Position numbers and translations under genes: made by a program. A stretch of DNA of 64,000 nt from Oncomelania hupensis (Eukaryota; Mollusca; Gastropoda; Littorinimorpha; Pomatiopsidae), in the NCBI GenBank assembly GCA_036898135.1, contig CM072513.1, positions 81,630,820 through 81,694,819 of the forward strand. Reading direction: 5' to 3'. This document shows, one piece after another, positions 49,374 to 59,700 of this stretch. The notes under the pieces were generated by a model, which had not been told where the DNA came from, made no database searches, and worked only from the letters and a program-made list of their open reading frames with translations. How positions within the stretch are numbered: position 1 is the stretch's first letter; each line of letters opens with the position of its first letter.

Positions 49374-50106
49374 GATAGGATAGGATAGGATAGGATAGTT
49401 TGTTTCAACACCTCGTGGAAGTTGCCGCGTAGGCGGAAGATCCACAGGATCCTTCATGGTGGGCAGGAAAGTACATAAAGAAAACTCTTTTTTAAAAAGC
49501 CGAACACGTCCTTTGCTGACTTAAATTTCGCCATCTTTTTCACAGGAAAATAATATTGCACAGCAGCAATAACATGGATTCTCACTTGTCCACTTCATCT
49601 TAAGGCACTTTCTCATTGGTCGGGAGGACTTACTTTTCTTTGTCAGGTTATTGTAGAAGATGACGTCATCATGCCAACTCGAGCATCAGCCAGAGTATCG
49701 CCGAAACAAAATCGCAGGGGACTTGCTTGGTTTTATCAGTTTATTCCCCCACTTAAATGTTTTTTAACAAGGACTTACTCTATGATATCTCCAAATCTAA
49801 ACATAGTTCGGATTTGATTTTTACAGGTAAGATGCGTCATTCTGTTGCAAGTTTGATGGCGCAAAAAAACTCATTTTCGACCTTAGGTGGACTTACTCGG
49901 TTTTGTCAAATCACGGCAGCCATAACTACGAGTTGGCAGTTGACGCAGAATTTCAAATTTGATGTAGTGATCTTGCAGATAACTTCAGTTATAAACTGGT
50001 CTATTTCGAAGAGATGTTCTAATTAATAAAGGCCATTGTTAGTCATTCTATAATGAACAGCCGTGTACGTTTAGTTATCATTAATAACATCATTTTATGT
50101 CCATAG

Positions 50107-50366
50107 GTGGAGCTACTGCTTATGTTGGACGGATCTCCTGACTACGTACGATCTCAAACGCAGTTCACCCTGCAGAATGTTCCCCATTACGTCTCCCCGC
50201 AACGGAGAGCTGCTGTCATGGAGTCTCATTTTCTCTTGTATTTCATGAATATGTATGGCCCTATAGCGAAGAGGGAAGCATTGCTGAGCGTACTCCAGGA
50301 GCAGGAGACGCAAGAAGCTCGTGTGGAAGTTGCTGTCGGCATTACCATGGGAACAGTCCGAGTCAG
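50107..50366 (+). CDS. Thioesterase exon 4 (catalytic Asp)
   Basis: Acceptor tccatag and donor GTCAGT. Reads VELLLMLDGSPDYVRSQTQ, then a helical lid-like part (FLLYFMNMYGPIAKREALL, VAVGITMGTVRV). LDGSPDY matches the FDGSP motif of animal FASN thioesterase, whose Asp (2338 in human) is in the catalytic triad; Asp codon here 50128-50130. Phase 0 in, phase 2 out, fitting exons 3 and 5. Confidence 0.88.
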
Positions 50367-50622
50367 GTCAGTGGTGCTCACTTCTGTCAAGTGTGACATG
50401 TATCAATGTATCTGTTAAAACACAATACGGATACAGGTGAAATATTTAACTTTTCGTTCCACGTCTTATTTTTTCCTATATCGCGCGTGTAGGCTCATAG
50501 CCTGTTTATTGTACTCGTACTTCTATTGTATAGTAGGCTTATATGGACTGGAACTTACAATGATTGTACTGCCCTTTCTTTTCTTAAATAATAGTCTTTT
50601 ATACCCTTTTTATGATTGTAGT

Positions 50623-51510
50623 CAGTGTTCCCGATTACGCACAGTAGTGCGTCAATTACGCACAAAATATGAAAAATGACGCAGAAAAATTTGCATATGT
50701 GCGTCCTGTGGACGCAAACATTTTTTTCGAAAAGCTGAAGTCAAAAATACGACCAACGAGTGGCGATCTAATTCACGGCATAATCAGAATCAGAACCCAA
50801 CTGAGACTGCCATTGCAGACGATTAAAGATTGTGTCGGAGTTGTCGTCCTTAAAAATCGCATGCGCGTGCATTGTAAACTTCCTCCAAGCAATCCATTCA
50901 CCGAACAGAAGAAATCTTCGTAACTGTAGATTATAGTCACACGACACCGAAGCGTATAGGCGACTACTGGTCACATTATTCTGACACCAGCGAACCAGTT
51001 GATGGTAAGGGGAAAATAATATGGTCACACATTGGCCAATCCGGGATTCGAACCAGGTAGGCCTACCTTTCGGTTACTAGTAAGACGCTCTACCAACTGA
51101 GCTACCCGGCCCCTCTGAAATCTTTGTGAATCCATTCTTTGATTCTATCATACACGATCATGTCACTTCTGACTTGGTTGACTGGGCCCAAAACCCGTTC
51201 ATCCACAGCAACATCAAGTACAGATCCAGAAGCTGTTGTGCAGGGTGCTCTGAAGGAGTTTGTAGCAACCAAGCGACTTAGGCTTAAATAAACATTTAAT
51301 ACATGTTTTAATTTTTTGGTTTTATATGAATATGATAACTAATGTGACGCTTTAACAGAGTTTAAAAAAAAATAAAAAGAGTGAGGCTTGGACTTGTTTT
51401 TACATTTCTTTTTCCGATTTGGGGACTCTCAAAATGTGCAGAAGGACTCTTAAAATTTTATACCTGGGAGTCCCAAGGACTCTCATTTTTTGTGTGTGGA
51501 GGGAACACTG
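50623..51510. mobile_element. hAT-like non-autonomous element in intron 4
   Basis: Ends are CAGTGTTCCC on the left and gggaacactg on the right. Flanks share gtagt, but an 8-bp duplication is not intact. About 888 bp, of which 195 bp is a nested SINE. The type is suggested by the CAGTG-type ends and is only tentative. Confidence 0.5.
50922..51116 (-). mobile_element. tRNA-derived SINE nested in hAT-like element
   Basis: The minus strand starts ggggccgggtagctcagttg (box A region) and has ggttcgaatcccgg (box B), then a body ending ctataatctacag. Flanked by an 11-bp duplication gaaatcttcgt/gaaatctttgt (50911-50921, 51117-51127). The anticodon arm does not pair, so it is not a functional tRNA. 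A second copy lies at the right window edge. Confidence 0.8.
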
Positions 51511-51771
51511 GTAGTTCACTTTTGCTTACTATGTGTTATATACTGTTTGACTCCCATTGCTATAAAACAAAAGTATAATGCATGCCTAAAGATAAGTGTA
51601 TGTGGTGTTTCTCTTTTGCCTGATTGTTAGCATGCCGTCTTTAATGTTGCATATTACATGTATGTTTTTATCATATTTAAAATTGTGATGAGTGAAAGAT
51701 TTCCTTGACGACATTATAATTTCCATTTTATGGATTATTAAAGATTATGACTTATGACTTATGACTTTCAG

Positions 51772-51962
51772 CTCCAGCAAAGCCAAGGGGAACTGGATAG
51801 GGCTCACAGACAAGTTACACGCGCAAGGACCCAGGAGGCAAAGCCTGTCTCGGACAGCAGATGACGTTGTCAACCTCCGACGTCAGCAGAAAGCGACCAA
51901 GTTCCTGCAGGCGGCCTATGTCGGCGACCAGTACGACGCCAAGGAAGGGGAGCAAGTGCAAG
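51772..51962 (+). CDS. Thioesterase exon 5
   Basis: Acceptor atgactttcag, donor GTAGAT. Reads SSSKAKGNWIGLTDKLHAQG, TADDVVNLRRQQKATKFLQA, AYVGDQYDAKEGEQVQ. It corresponds to the helical region between the Asp and His blocks of animal FASN thioesterase, with KATKFLQAAYVGDQY similar to the FYYKLRAAEQY-like segment. Phase 2 in, phase 1 out. A pogo-like element begins only 10 bp after the donor. Confidence 0.8.
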
Positions 51963-51972
51963 GTAGATAGTA

Positions 51973-54164
51973 CAGTAAAACCTCCGTTTTACGACCTTTC
52001 AATTGCTAATAAACTCTGTCTCACAACCAATACAGTCAATATCTTCCTGTTCCTCATTATTTGCAAAATAAAAAAATCAATGTTGGTATGATAGTTGTTT
52101 AAAAGTGTATGTAAGTGCTGAGTGCATGTTTGGAGTAATAATTATTTATAAGATAACCACATTTATATTGTTGTAATTAATATTGTTATTCAATCATTGA
52201 ATAGTTTTTCAATCAATCAATTTATTTAAAGTCTGTTAACAAATTATATGATTTTAGACTATAAAACAAAGAAACAAAATAATTTAAATGATAAGGTGAA
52301 AAAAGGGAATACCAATAAATAAATAAATAATAAATAATAATGATAAAAAGAAAACAAAATTGAAGAAAAAGAATAAAGCAGCAACAACAAACCCATAAAA
52401 ACTTATACTGATTAAACAATGTAACCTAATGAAGCACCATCATCTTAACATCTAAAATACATCAAATAAAATAATTATAAAAATTTTTCTATCTGTGTAC
52501 ACGATATAATAGATGCGATTGTCAGCATTAATTCATTATCAGCTAACAAAATTTTTACATCATTGTACTGCGTGATAACAGTATTAATATTATTTTCTAT
52601 GAATAATTTGTTTAGACATGGGCAATGTAATATCAAATGTTCTACAGTCAGAGCATTTGAGCATACACATTTGACATCTTTAAAAAATTTAGTTTTCCAT
52701 GAATTTAATTTTAACTTGTAGACAATTTTTGTTAAATGTCTGGAGTTAGACAAAATATTATTGTGTACATTTTTAAGAAAATAATTGTCCACTATTGATA
52801 TCAATTCATAGTAGGAGAGGCTCATGTTATGATTAACTTCAGTAGGCTTACTTGCACCATCTTTAGCTAGTTTATCAGCTAATTCATTACCTTTTATTCC
52901 ACAATAAGAGGGGAACCCACAGAAAATCAACTGTAAAATTTTTAATTAATAAACAGTGTAAAAGATATTTGATTTCAAAAATCATTTCTCTTCTAACTGA
53001 ACAATTCCAGTTTTGTAGCGCATACAAAACAGACTTTGAGTCTACACATAACACTATGCCGAACAAATCTAATGTTAATGTAAGAACACAATTCAAAGCC
53101 ATAATAATAGCATACAATTCTGCAGTAAAGATTGAAAATTTTCTCCCTAAATAAAAAGACTTTTCAATATTAAGATCAGGAATAACATATTCAGCACCGG
53201 CATCAGACGTTTCAAGTAGTGAACCATCTGTATAAATTTTTAATTTATTGAAGTAAATAGAATTTAAACGTTTCTTTACACTATTAGCTAACATATTTAT
53301 TTCATTTTTATTTAAATCTGTGTAATCTATATCGAACTGAGCCCGTAAGTGTTCCCAAGGGGGTATTTTGGGTGAAACAGGAACAGATTTTACATTACTA
53401 ATACTAATATCACAATTTATCATCACTGCTTCTGTATAATCATGAATAGTCTGAAGGTATGGAATATATTTTGATCTTTTGGGGAATTCGTTTTTAGAAG
53501 ATAATAACACTTCATCGGTTACAGAATTGTCAATACATAAACTTCTAAGAACATATTTTGAAGCAGCTAATTTACGTTGATCTGATAAAGAAAGTTTGCC
53601 TTCTTCATTATAACAACGTTGCGTATTTGTATGCACTGGTACGCCAAGAGCCAATTTTATTGCTTTACTATCTATACTCTGCAATTTATTTAAGAGTGAT
53701 TTTGGCGCTGAAAAATACACCTCTTATCCATATATCAATTTCAATCGAATAGTTTTTGTTTTTTTAAAGAAAGCGGTTATTTCTGTTTGTTTGCATGACC
53801 CATCAACCCTCCCTCCCCCGCCCCCATCCCCCCACCCGTGCGTGTTCTCTTAGTATGTCACTTTGAACACCAGAATGGTGTCGGCAAGATCTGACAGGCC
53901 ACTGCTCAGGGCAAATCTGGTCAGCTCCTTAGAGTATTTCAAACCGTTTTTTTCAAGAGCACAGATATAGTATTGCTTTGGAATCGGAATTTTTCAGATG
54001 CTAGGTCGTAAAATTGAATTATTTGAAGGTCGCAAGTCGCGTTTTAGAGGTAGTCGTTTAAGAGAGGTCGTTTATATAGTACAAACCATCGGTGAATTTT
54101 TTTTCGGGTCGTATGTTGGAGGAAGTCGTTTAAGAGAGAGGGTCTCAAAACGGAGGTTTTACTG
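51973..54164. mobile_element. Pogo/mariner-like element with TA target site
   Basis: Left end CAGTAAAACCTCCGTTTT and right end aaaacggaggttttactg, each flanked by TA (51971-51972, 54165-54166). Inner parts repeat ggtcgtttaagagag words. After removal of the nested LINE it is about 650 bp with no transposase, so it is a MITE-like derivative. Confidence 0.75.
52210..53746 (-). pseudogene. LINE fragment with RNase H domain
   Basis: Flanked by an 11-bp duplication GAATAGTTTTT (52199-52209, 53747-53757) with a (TTGATTG)n-type tail at the left. On the minus strand: SIDSKAIKLALGVPVHTN (post-RT), KLKIYTDGSLLETSDAG, FTAELYAIIMALN, LCVDSKSVLYAL and, after a frameshift at about 52900-52910, YCGIKGNELADKLAKDGA. 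The D, E, D, H/D blocks of LINE RNase H can be followed across the shift. A C2HC-like end (CVCSNALTVEHLILHCPCL) follows. I/Jockey-type with RNase H, 5'-truncated and inactive. Confidence 0.85.
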
Positions 54165-54257
54165 TATTATTATGACGGTTCACATGGTCAAGTTCCGAGA
54201 GAAAACAGTTGATTGGTCAAAAACTTGGTTTTGACGTTAAACCTTTGTCTTTGTATG

Positions 54258-54625
54258 GTGGCCTGGAAGCGCAGTGGCATAGCTGCTGGTTTCCTATAGG
54301 TCGTGGGTTCGAACCCCGCAGGGGGACGAATTTATCTTAGGTACGCGCCTTTTGCAGGTCACTGATGTTTTATTCAAGGTAGTACTCCGGTTTCATCCCC
54401 TACCTTCAATAATGGTACTGAATGGTTAATCAAAAGAAATGTTAAAAAATCGATTTTATTTCAGGCTTCATGCATGTTTGGGTGATCAATGTGTGTTTTT
54501 GTGTGTAGGAGTGTTTGTAACATGTGAACGTGCATGTTGGTTACAGATCGCCGCGCTTTGAGTCTGATCTAGGAATAAAGCGCGCAAAGCATCCATTATT
54601 TTTTTTAACAATTATTATTAAAATA
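54258..54625 (+). mobile_element. tRNA-derived SINE, full length
   Basis: Head ggtggcctggaagcgcagtg and ggtcgtgggttcgaacccc (box B), body with tactccggtttcatcccc, and end cagatcgccgcgctttgagt plus an ATT-rich tail. Same family as 32490-32823. Confidence 0.78.
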
Positions 54626-55112
54626 AGTGGATGAGATGACTTCCTCGATGACGATGACGACGATAACGATAATGATAATGATGATGATGCATGTAAGGCT
54701 GGATCTGATTCCCCCCCCCCTCCCCCTCCCTGTCCAAAGAGTTTAGGATCTTTAATATAAAGGGATTGTTTTCTTTCAAGCTCCAATTCCTCTTTGGTCT
54801 CATGTAGATTAGATGAAACATTCAAACACGCGATCTGGCCTGGAAACATAAACAGCAAGCCTGCATATTTAATATCGGTCATTTTTCTCAATTGTATTTT
54901 GAAGATAGGTAAAGGTAAAGGTAGTCCCATAGCCTTGTGGCCGTAGGGGAGCGTGATGTTGGAGATCACACTTATCTTGGGCCAGCGTAATGAGGGTGAT
55001 GCCCAACTCTCTCCCTCGCTGCTTTACCTTCCCCACCCTCAAGAGAGTAGGTACTCAATCACAGTTGAGTCAACTGGGGGCGTTGTTATTTGTCGCTTCA
55101 CGCCTTAGCGGT

Positions 55113-56189
55113 TGTCACATTTCATTATGCATTCTCTCGACGTAGGCCTACTAATCAATGCAGACGGAAATAAGATATGGAGTATGCGTCATCAAGTGAC
55201 GATATGAGCGCATGTCATGAAGTCTGAAAATTGACGTGGGTCGCGCATGAGCAGAAGGGTGGTAAACAAAAGCGTTGAGACAACGTGAGGAGATTTTTGA
55301 TCTCGGGAGTGGACAGCGGCTTGGAGGAACATACTCAGCAGCAGGGTGCCTGCGGAAAGATATTTCGGAGGAGAGATATCTAAGTTGTGAGAAGAGTTCA
55401 TGTGCAGCTCTCTCATAGCTGAGGAGTATGGAGAAAACCGTGTCTACTGGGGGAAGTGACGACCAGTGACCATTGTGATTGTGGCAGTTACCGACAAGGG
55501 CATCTGGACACAGTGGCACGAATAGTCTAAATTCATATCACACATCATTTGGATGTTTTTTTTTTCTGGGTTCTTCCGCATCGAGTACGGAATATGGAGG
55601 ATGCTAGAGATGGACTGTTTCGAGAGTGAGAGGTGGAATCAACAGACGATACAGGACTAAAGTGTGAGGACTAGGACAGAGATGACAGTGCGCAAGTGGA
55701 GATGACAAGTTAGTGTAAATCAAGAAACAATATGATCAACAATCGAGGTATGGAAGCGATTATGATAGATATAGCAGACGACGATCGACGTGGAACTTTC
55801 ATTTTCGTACAAAGAGAAAAACAGTGATCGTCGTCAGTGCAAGGAAGAGAGGCATCAACTAGTATAAACATTCTAAATTGAAAAAAACTTTTGTGGATGC
55901 ATGACTTTCGCATTAATTATGTATATATGATGTTGCATGAAATACGTATGTAGAGTTATGAGTGATGGAATATGTGATGTTGCATGAAATACGTATGTAG
56001 AGTTATGAGTGATGGAATATGTGATGTTGCATGAAATATGTATGTAGAGTTATGGGTGATGTAATGTATTGTTGTGTAACGTAAATATTGTCTGACTGAA
56101 AGAAGGAAAATCAATATAAACAACGAAATCAGAACAAAATCTAACTATCTCTGAGTGGTCAGAATCCTTTATTCCTCCCTGGCGTGACA
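55113..56189 (+). repeat. 5' LTR
   Basis: TGTCAC...GTGACA ends. A 47-bp sub-repeat (atgttgcatgaaatacgt) occurs about three times at 55930-56060. No coding frame in the LTR is considered real, although a 122-codon minus-strand frame recurs in both copies. Confidence 0.93.
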
Positions 56190-56196
56190 ACATTTT

Positions 56197-56218
56197 GGGG
56201 GCTTCGTCCTGAGATCCC
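56197..56218 (+). promoter_or_regulatory. Candidate primer binding site, tRNA-Pro type
   Basis: A few bases after the 5' LTR, tgggggcttcgtcctgagat resembles the complement of a tRNA-Pro 3' end (TGGGGGCTCGTCC type), with one extra T and some mismatches. Inference from similarity only. Confidence 0.45.
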
Positions 56219-56774
56219 ATCCCGTGGAAACGTTTCAGATTGTAACCACCATTGGTAACCACAATTTGAGAAACTTCTTAGGGATTCGAGCCACGGATAT
56301 TTATCATTTGTGAAGACAAATAAAATATATCCTGGGGATTCGTACCACGGATAGTTGTATCCAACCACAGTGGCAAGTAAGTGTCGGTCTAACCATTAAG
56401 TATAACGGTAGCGGTATCGGCCAAGGCCACTTACGGGAGAAATATTTAGAGCAGTCTAAACTCTCCACCATTGTGTTTTCTGTCACGTCAAAGGAACACT
56501 CAGAATAGTTAAATTTACCTGTGGGCAATTGGAGGGCGTTGTGAAACATCGGGAGGTATTCAGCTCCGAAATTTTTGCGATCGCTAGATTCGTCCCTTTC
56601 TTTAGTCGAGTATTGTTTGTGTTTGGTTGTTGGCGTCGGTGACGATCGGGCGATTGCGCGGGTTGTCGATGAAAGTACAGATTTAGATTAGTAAAATTCT
56701 ATTCTTCAGATAATCTGTAGAGACTTTATATTCGCTTTTTGCGAATTAGAGAAGCTGCGATAAATTGAGACACC

Positions 56775-59700
56775 ATGCCTGAAACCAGAAGCCAAACAGA
56801 AATGGCGCAAGAACCAGACATGAAAGCCAAGATGCAGAAATGGAAAGAAGAAGGAGAGCTGCTAGGTTTAACAGGGAAAGACTTGACCGCATACGTGTTA
56901 GAAGAAAAAAAAAATTGGTCAACAGTGGCGCAACAAGAAAAACAACAAGAGCGCGAACGAGAAGCAGCGCAACAAGAGCGAGAAGCAGCAAGGCAAGAAC
57001 GCGAACGAGAGGCAGCACGGCAAGAACGGGAAGCCGAGAGACAAGCACATTTGAAGGAACTAGAAATTCAAGCAGCAAATCCAAATGATGAGGGGAGATG
57101 GAACAGAAATAATAATGCGCAGGGGCGACACAGGATTAAGATCAAGCTACCATTTTACGAAGACGGAGAAGATTTGGAAATATATCTATGGAAGTTCGAG
57201 AGAGTCATGAGTGCAGACCACATTCCAGAAGACGAATGGGGACTACATTTAATTGCATTGCTGAAAGGGAAAGCAGCAGAGGCTATTACGCACATGCAAC
57301 ACTTGGATTTTGAAGATTTCCAACAAATCCGCAATGAGTTGCTGAAAAAGTTTCGACTGACGTCGGAAGAGTACAGAGAGAAGTTGAAGAACGCCAAGAA
57401 GAAGAATGATGAAACAGCCAGAGAACTAATGAATCGGATTACTCAATGGATAACCCGATGGATTGAACTCTCAGGAAAAACCAAGGACTTCGACAGCGTA
57501 GTAGAATTGTTGGCAGTGGACACGTTTGTAGATGCGTTGCCAAGGGAGCAAGCTACATTCGTACGTGACCGGAGACCAGCTACAGTAGACGCAGCCGCTG
57601 AGGCAGCAGAAACGTATGAGATATCCAGAAGAAGTAGAGGACATGAGACTCGTAGTATGCACGTCGATAGCAGCAGAGACAGACTCAGATTCAGAGACAG
57701 TAGGAGTTCATCACCCAGGAGAGATAACAACCAACAGGGATCACGCGACAACAAGCCGACGAGCAGAAACGAACATCCACCATTTAGAAATAGAGTGTCA
57801 TTCAAGCTGGAATGTTACAACTGTGGAGGACCTCACAAGGTGGCAGCATGCCCAAACAGGAAACAAAATGTGATGTATGTCCATTCACCATGCGAAGCAG
57901 CACCTGCATTGAATTGCGGTAGCGCGGACACGCATCGTCAGCATCACAAGAGAATAGATCATCACGCATTGAGAGTAGGAATACCATATTTTGGGGACAA
58001 GATTGAAGATGATCACAAAATGGCATTATGCGATAAATGCAGAAAGATAGATTATCAACCACTATGCCAAGTGGAAATAGAAGGCAAAGAAGTGTTAGCA
58101 CTCAGAGACACGGGAGCTACGATTAGCGTTGTGGATACGGAATTGGTACCCAAAGACAAGTATACGGGCGAAATAAGATCCGTAACATTTGCGTCGTGCG
58201 ACGTCAAACAAGTACCAGTTGCCAAGGTATTTATGCGGACACCATTTTTCGAGGGGAACGCAGAAGTATTGGTCATGCCTAGACCAGCAATGCCAGTGCT
58301 AATAGGAAACGCAAGATTCCTGAACAAAGAGCAGTTAAACGTCATTCCAGTGTATCCTATAATGGGAACCTGTGCAACAAGGGAAACAAATGCGACAGAG
58401 ACAAGGCAGTCAAAGCAACTAGAAGAAATCAAAGCAAAGGAATTATGCGCAGAAATAGAAACACGAAGTGCAGCAACAAAACGGAGTCAAAAAGAGCTGA
58501 AAATTGCAGAAACGAAAATAGTTGACGTCACACCAGAACAACTAAAACAAGCACAGAAGGAAGATGAATCGTTGAAGAAATGCAGAGATGCAGCGGATGG
58601 GTCTGTGGAGATGAAACAAGGTGACAAACGTACAAAAGCTATATATAGATGGAAGAATGGAGTGCTGACTCGAGAATTCAAGGAAAATGATCAGAAGAAA
58701 ACACAAATAGTCGTACCCAAGAAATACAGACAAGGCATCATGAAATTAGCACATGATACGCCGATGAGCGGACATCTGGGCGGAAGAAAAACTAAGAACA
58801 GAATATGGACTGATTTTTATTGGCCAGGGATTTGCGGCGATGTGCAAAGATATTGCGCATCATGCGATGCATGCCAAAGATCAACACACAGAGGCAGACA
58901 CATGCGTGCACCATTAGGTAAAGTACCCATGGTAGACACACCTTTTGAGAAGATCGCCATTGATCTAATCGGACCGATCATTCCCATGTCAGACAGAGGA
59001 TACAGATACGTGTTGACAATGGTCGATTATGCAACCAGATATCCTGAAGCAGTACCGCTGAAGACATGCCAAACTACCGAGATCGCGGAAGCGCTTTGGA
59101 CTATTTGGACCAGGCTGGGCATACCAAAAGAAATAGTCTCAGACCAAGGAACCCAATTTGTGGGAGATCTAATGAAGCAACTACAGAAACTACTGGACGT
59201 GAAAGGCATCAAGACGACACCACATCATGCACAATCGAATGGATTAGTAGAGAAATTCAACGGCACGTTGAAGCAAATGATGAAGAAAATGTGCCTTGAA
59301 CAGCCAAAGGAGTGGGACCGCATGATACCAGCGCTACTATTCGCGTATAGAGAGGTGCCACAAGAATCGATGATGTTCTCACCGTTTGAATTGTTGTACG
59401 GCAGATCAATCAAAGGGCCGATGCAAATATTGAAACACGTTTGGATGAAGGACCAGGTCGAAGAAGAAGAGAAAACGACAGCACAATACGTGATTGACTT
59501 GAGAAATAGGATTGAGCAGACATGTATCATAGCACACAAAAACTTGCTCAAAGCTAGTCAAAGACACGCAAGAAATTTCAACAAGAAGGCAAAGTCTAGA
59601 AACATTAACGAGGGTTCGAAAGTGTTGTTACTCTTACCTGAAAAGAAAAACAAACTACAACTGACGTGGAAAGGACCATTCACCGTAACGAAGAAAATAA

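Larger units (their letters stand above)
45240..49395 (+). mobile_element. RTE-type LINE, near full length, inactive
   Basis: Begins with a 5' UTR (agacccaacgtttcccggc), then endonuclease, RT and the (ATAGG)n tail at 49370-49395. Both coding parts are damaged, and a second LINE (46947-47920) is inserted between them. This copy serves as reference for at least eight other fragments of the family in the window. Confidence 0.9.
44357..49919. mobile_element. Inverted-repeat transposon with CCAT target duplication
   Basis: The left end CTGCCGTGAACTGACAAAAC is matched by the complement of the right end (about 35 bp, few mismatches). A 4-bp CCAT duplication flanks it (44353-44356, 49920-49923). The same site uninterrupted is present at 43517-43641. 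Its own sequence is about 44357-44830 and 49500-49919, built of repeated acaaaaccaagcaagtc words in both orientations. Everything between is later insertions. No transposase seen; superfamily not assigned. Confidence 0.7.

Noticed and set aside
51040..51112. Functional tRNA gene on the minus strand
   Set aside because: Boxes A and B are good, but the anticodon arm does not pair, and the sequence is the head of a SINE with a target duplication and other copies.
55151..55519. 122-codon minus-strand ORF repeated at 61517-61885
   Set aside because: It lies within both LTRs, opposite to the element's sense, and has no recognised domain. Its repetition only reflects LTR identity.
56746..57084. Leu-rich minus-strand ORF
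   Set aside because: Shadow of the Arg/Glu-rich coiled coil in gag.
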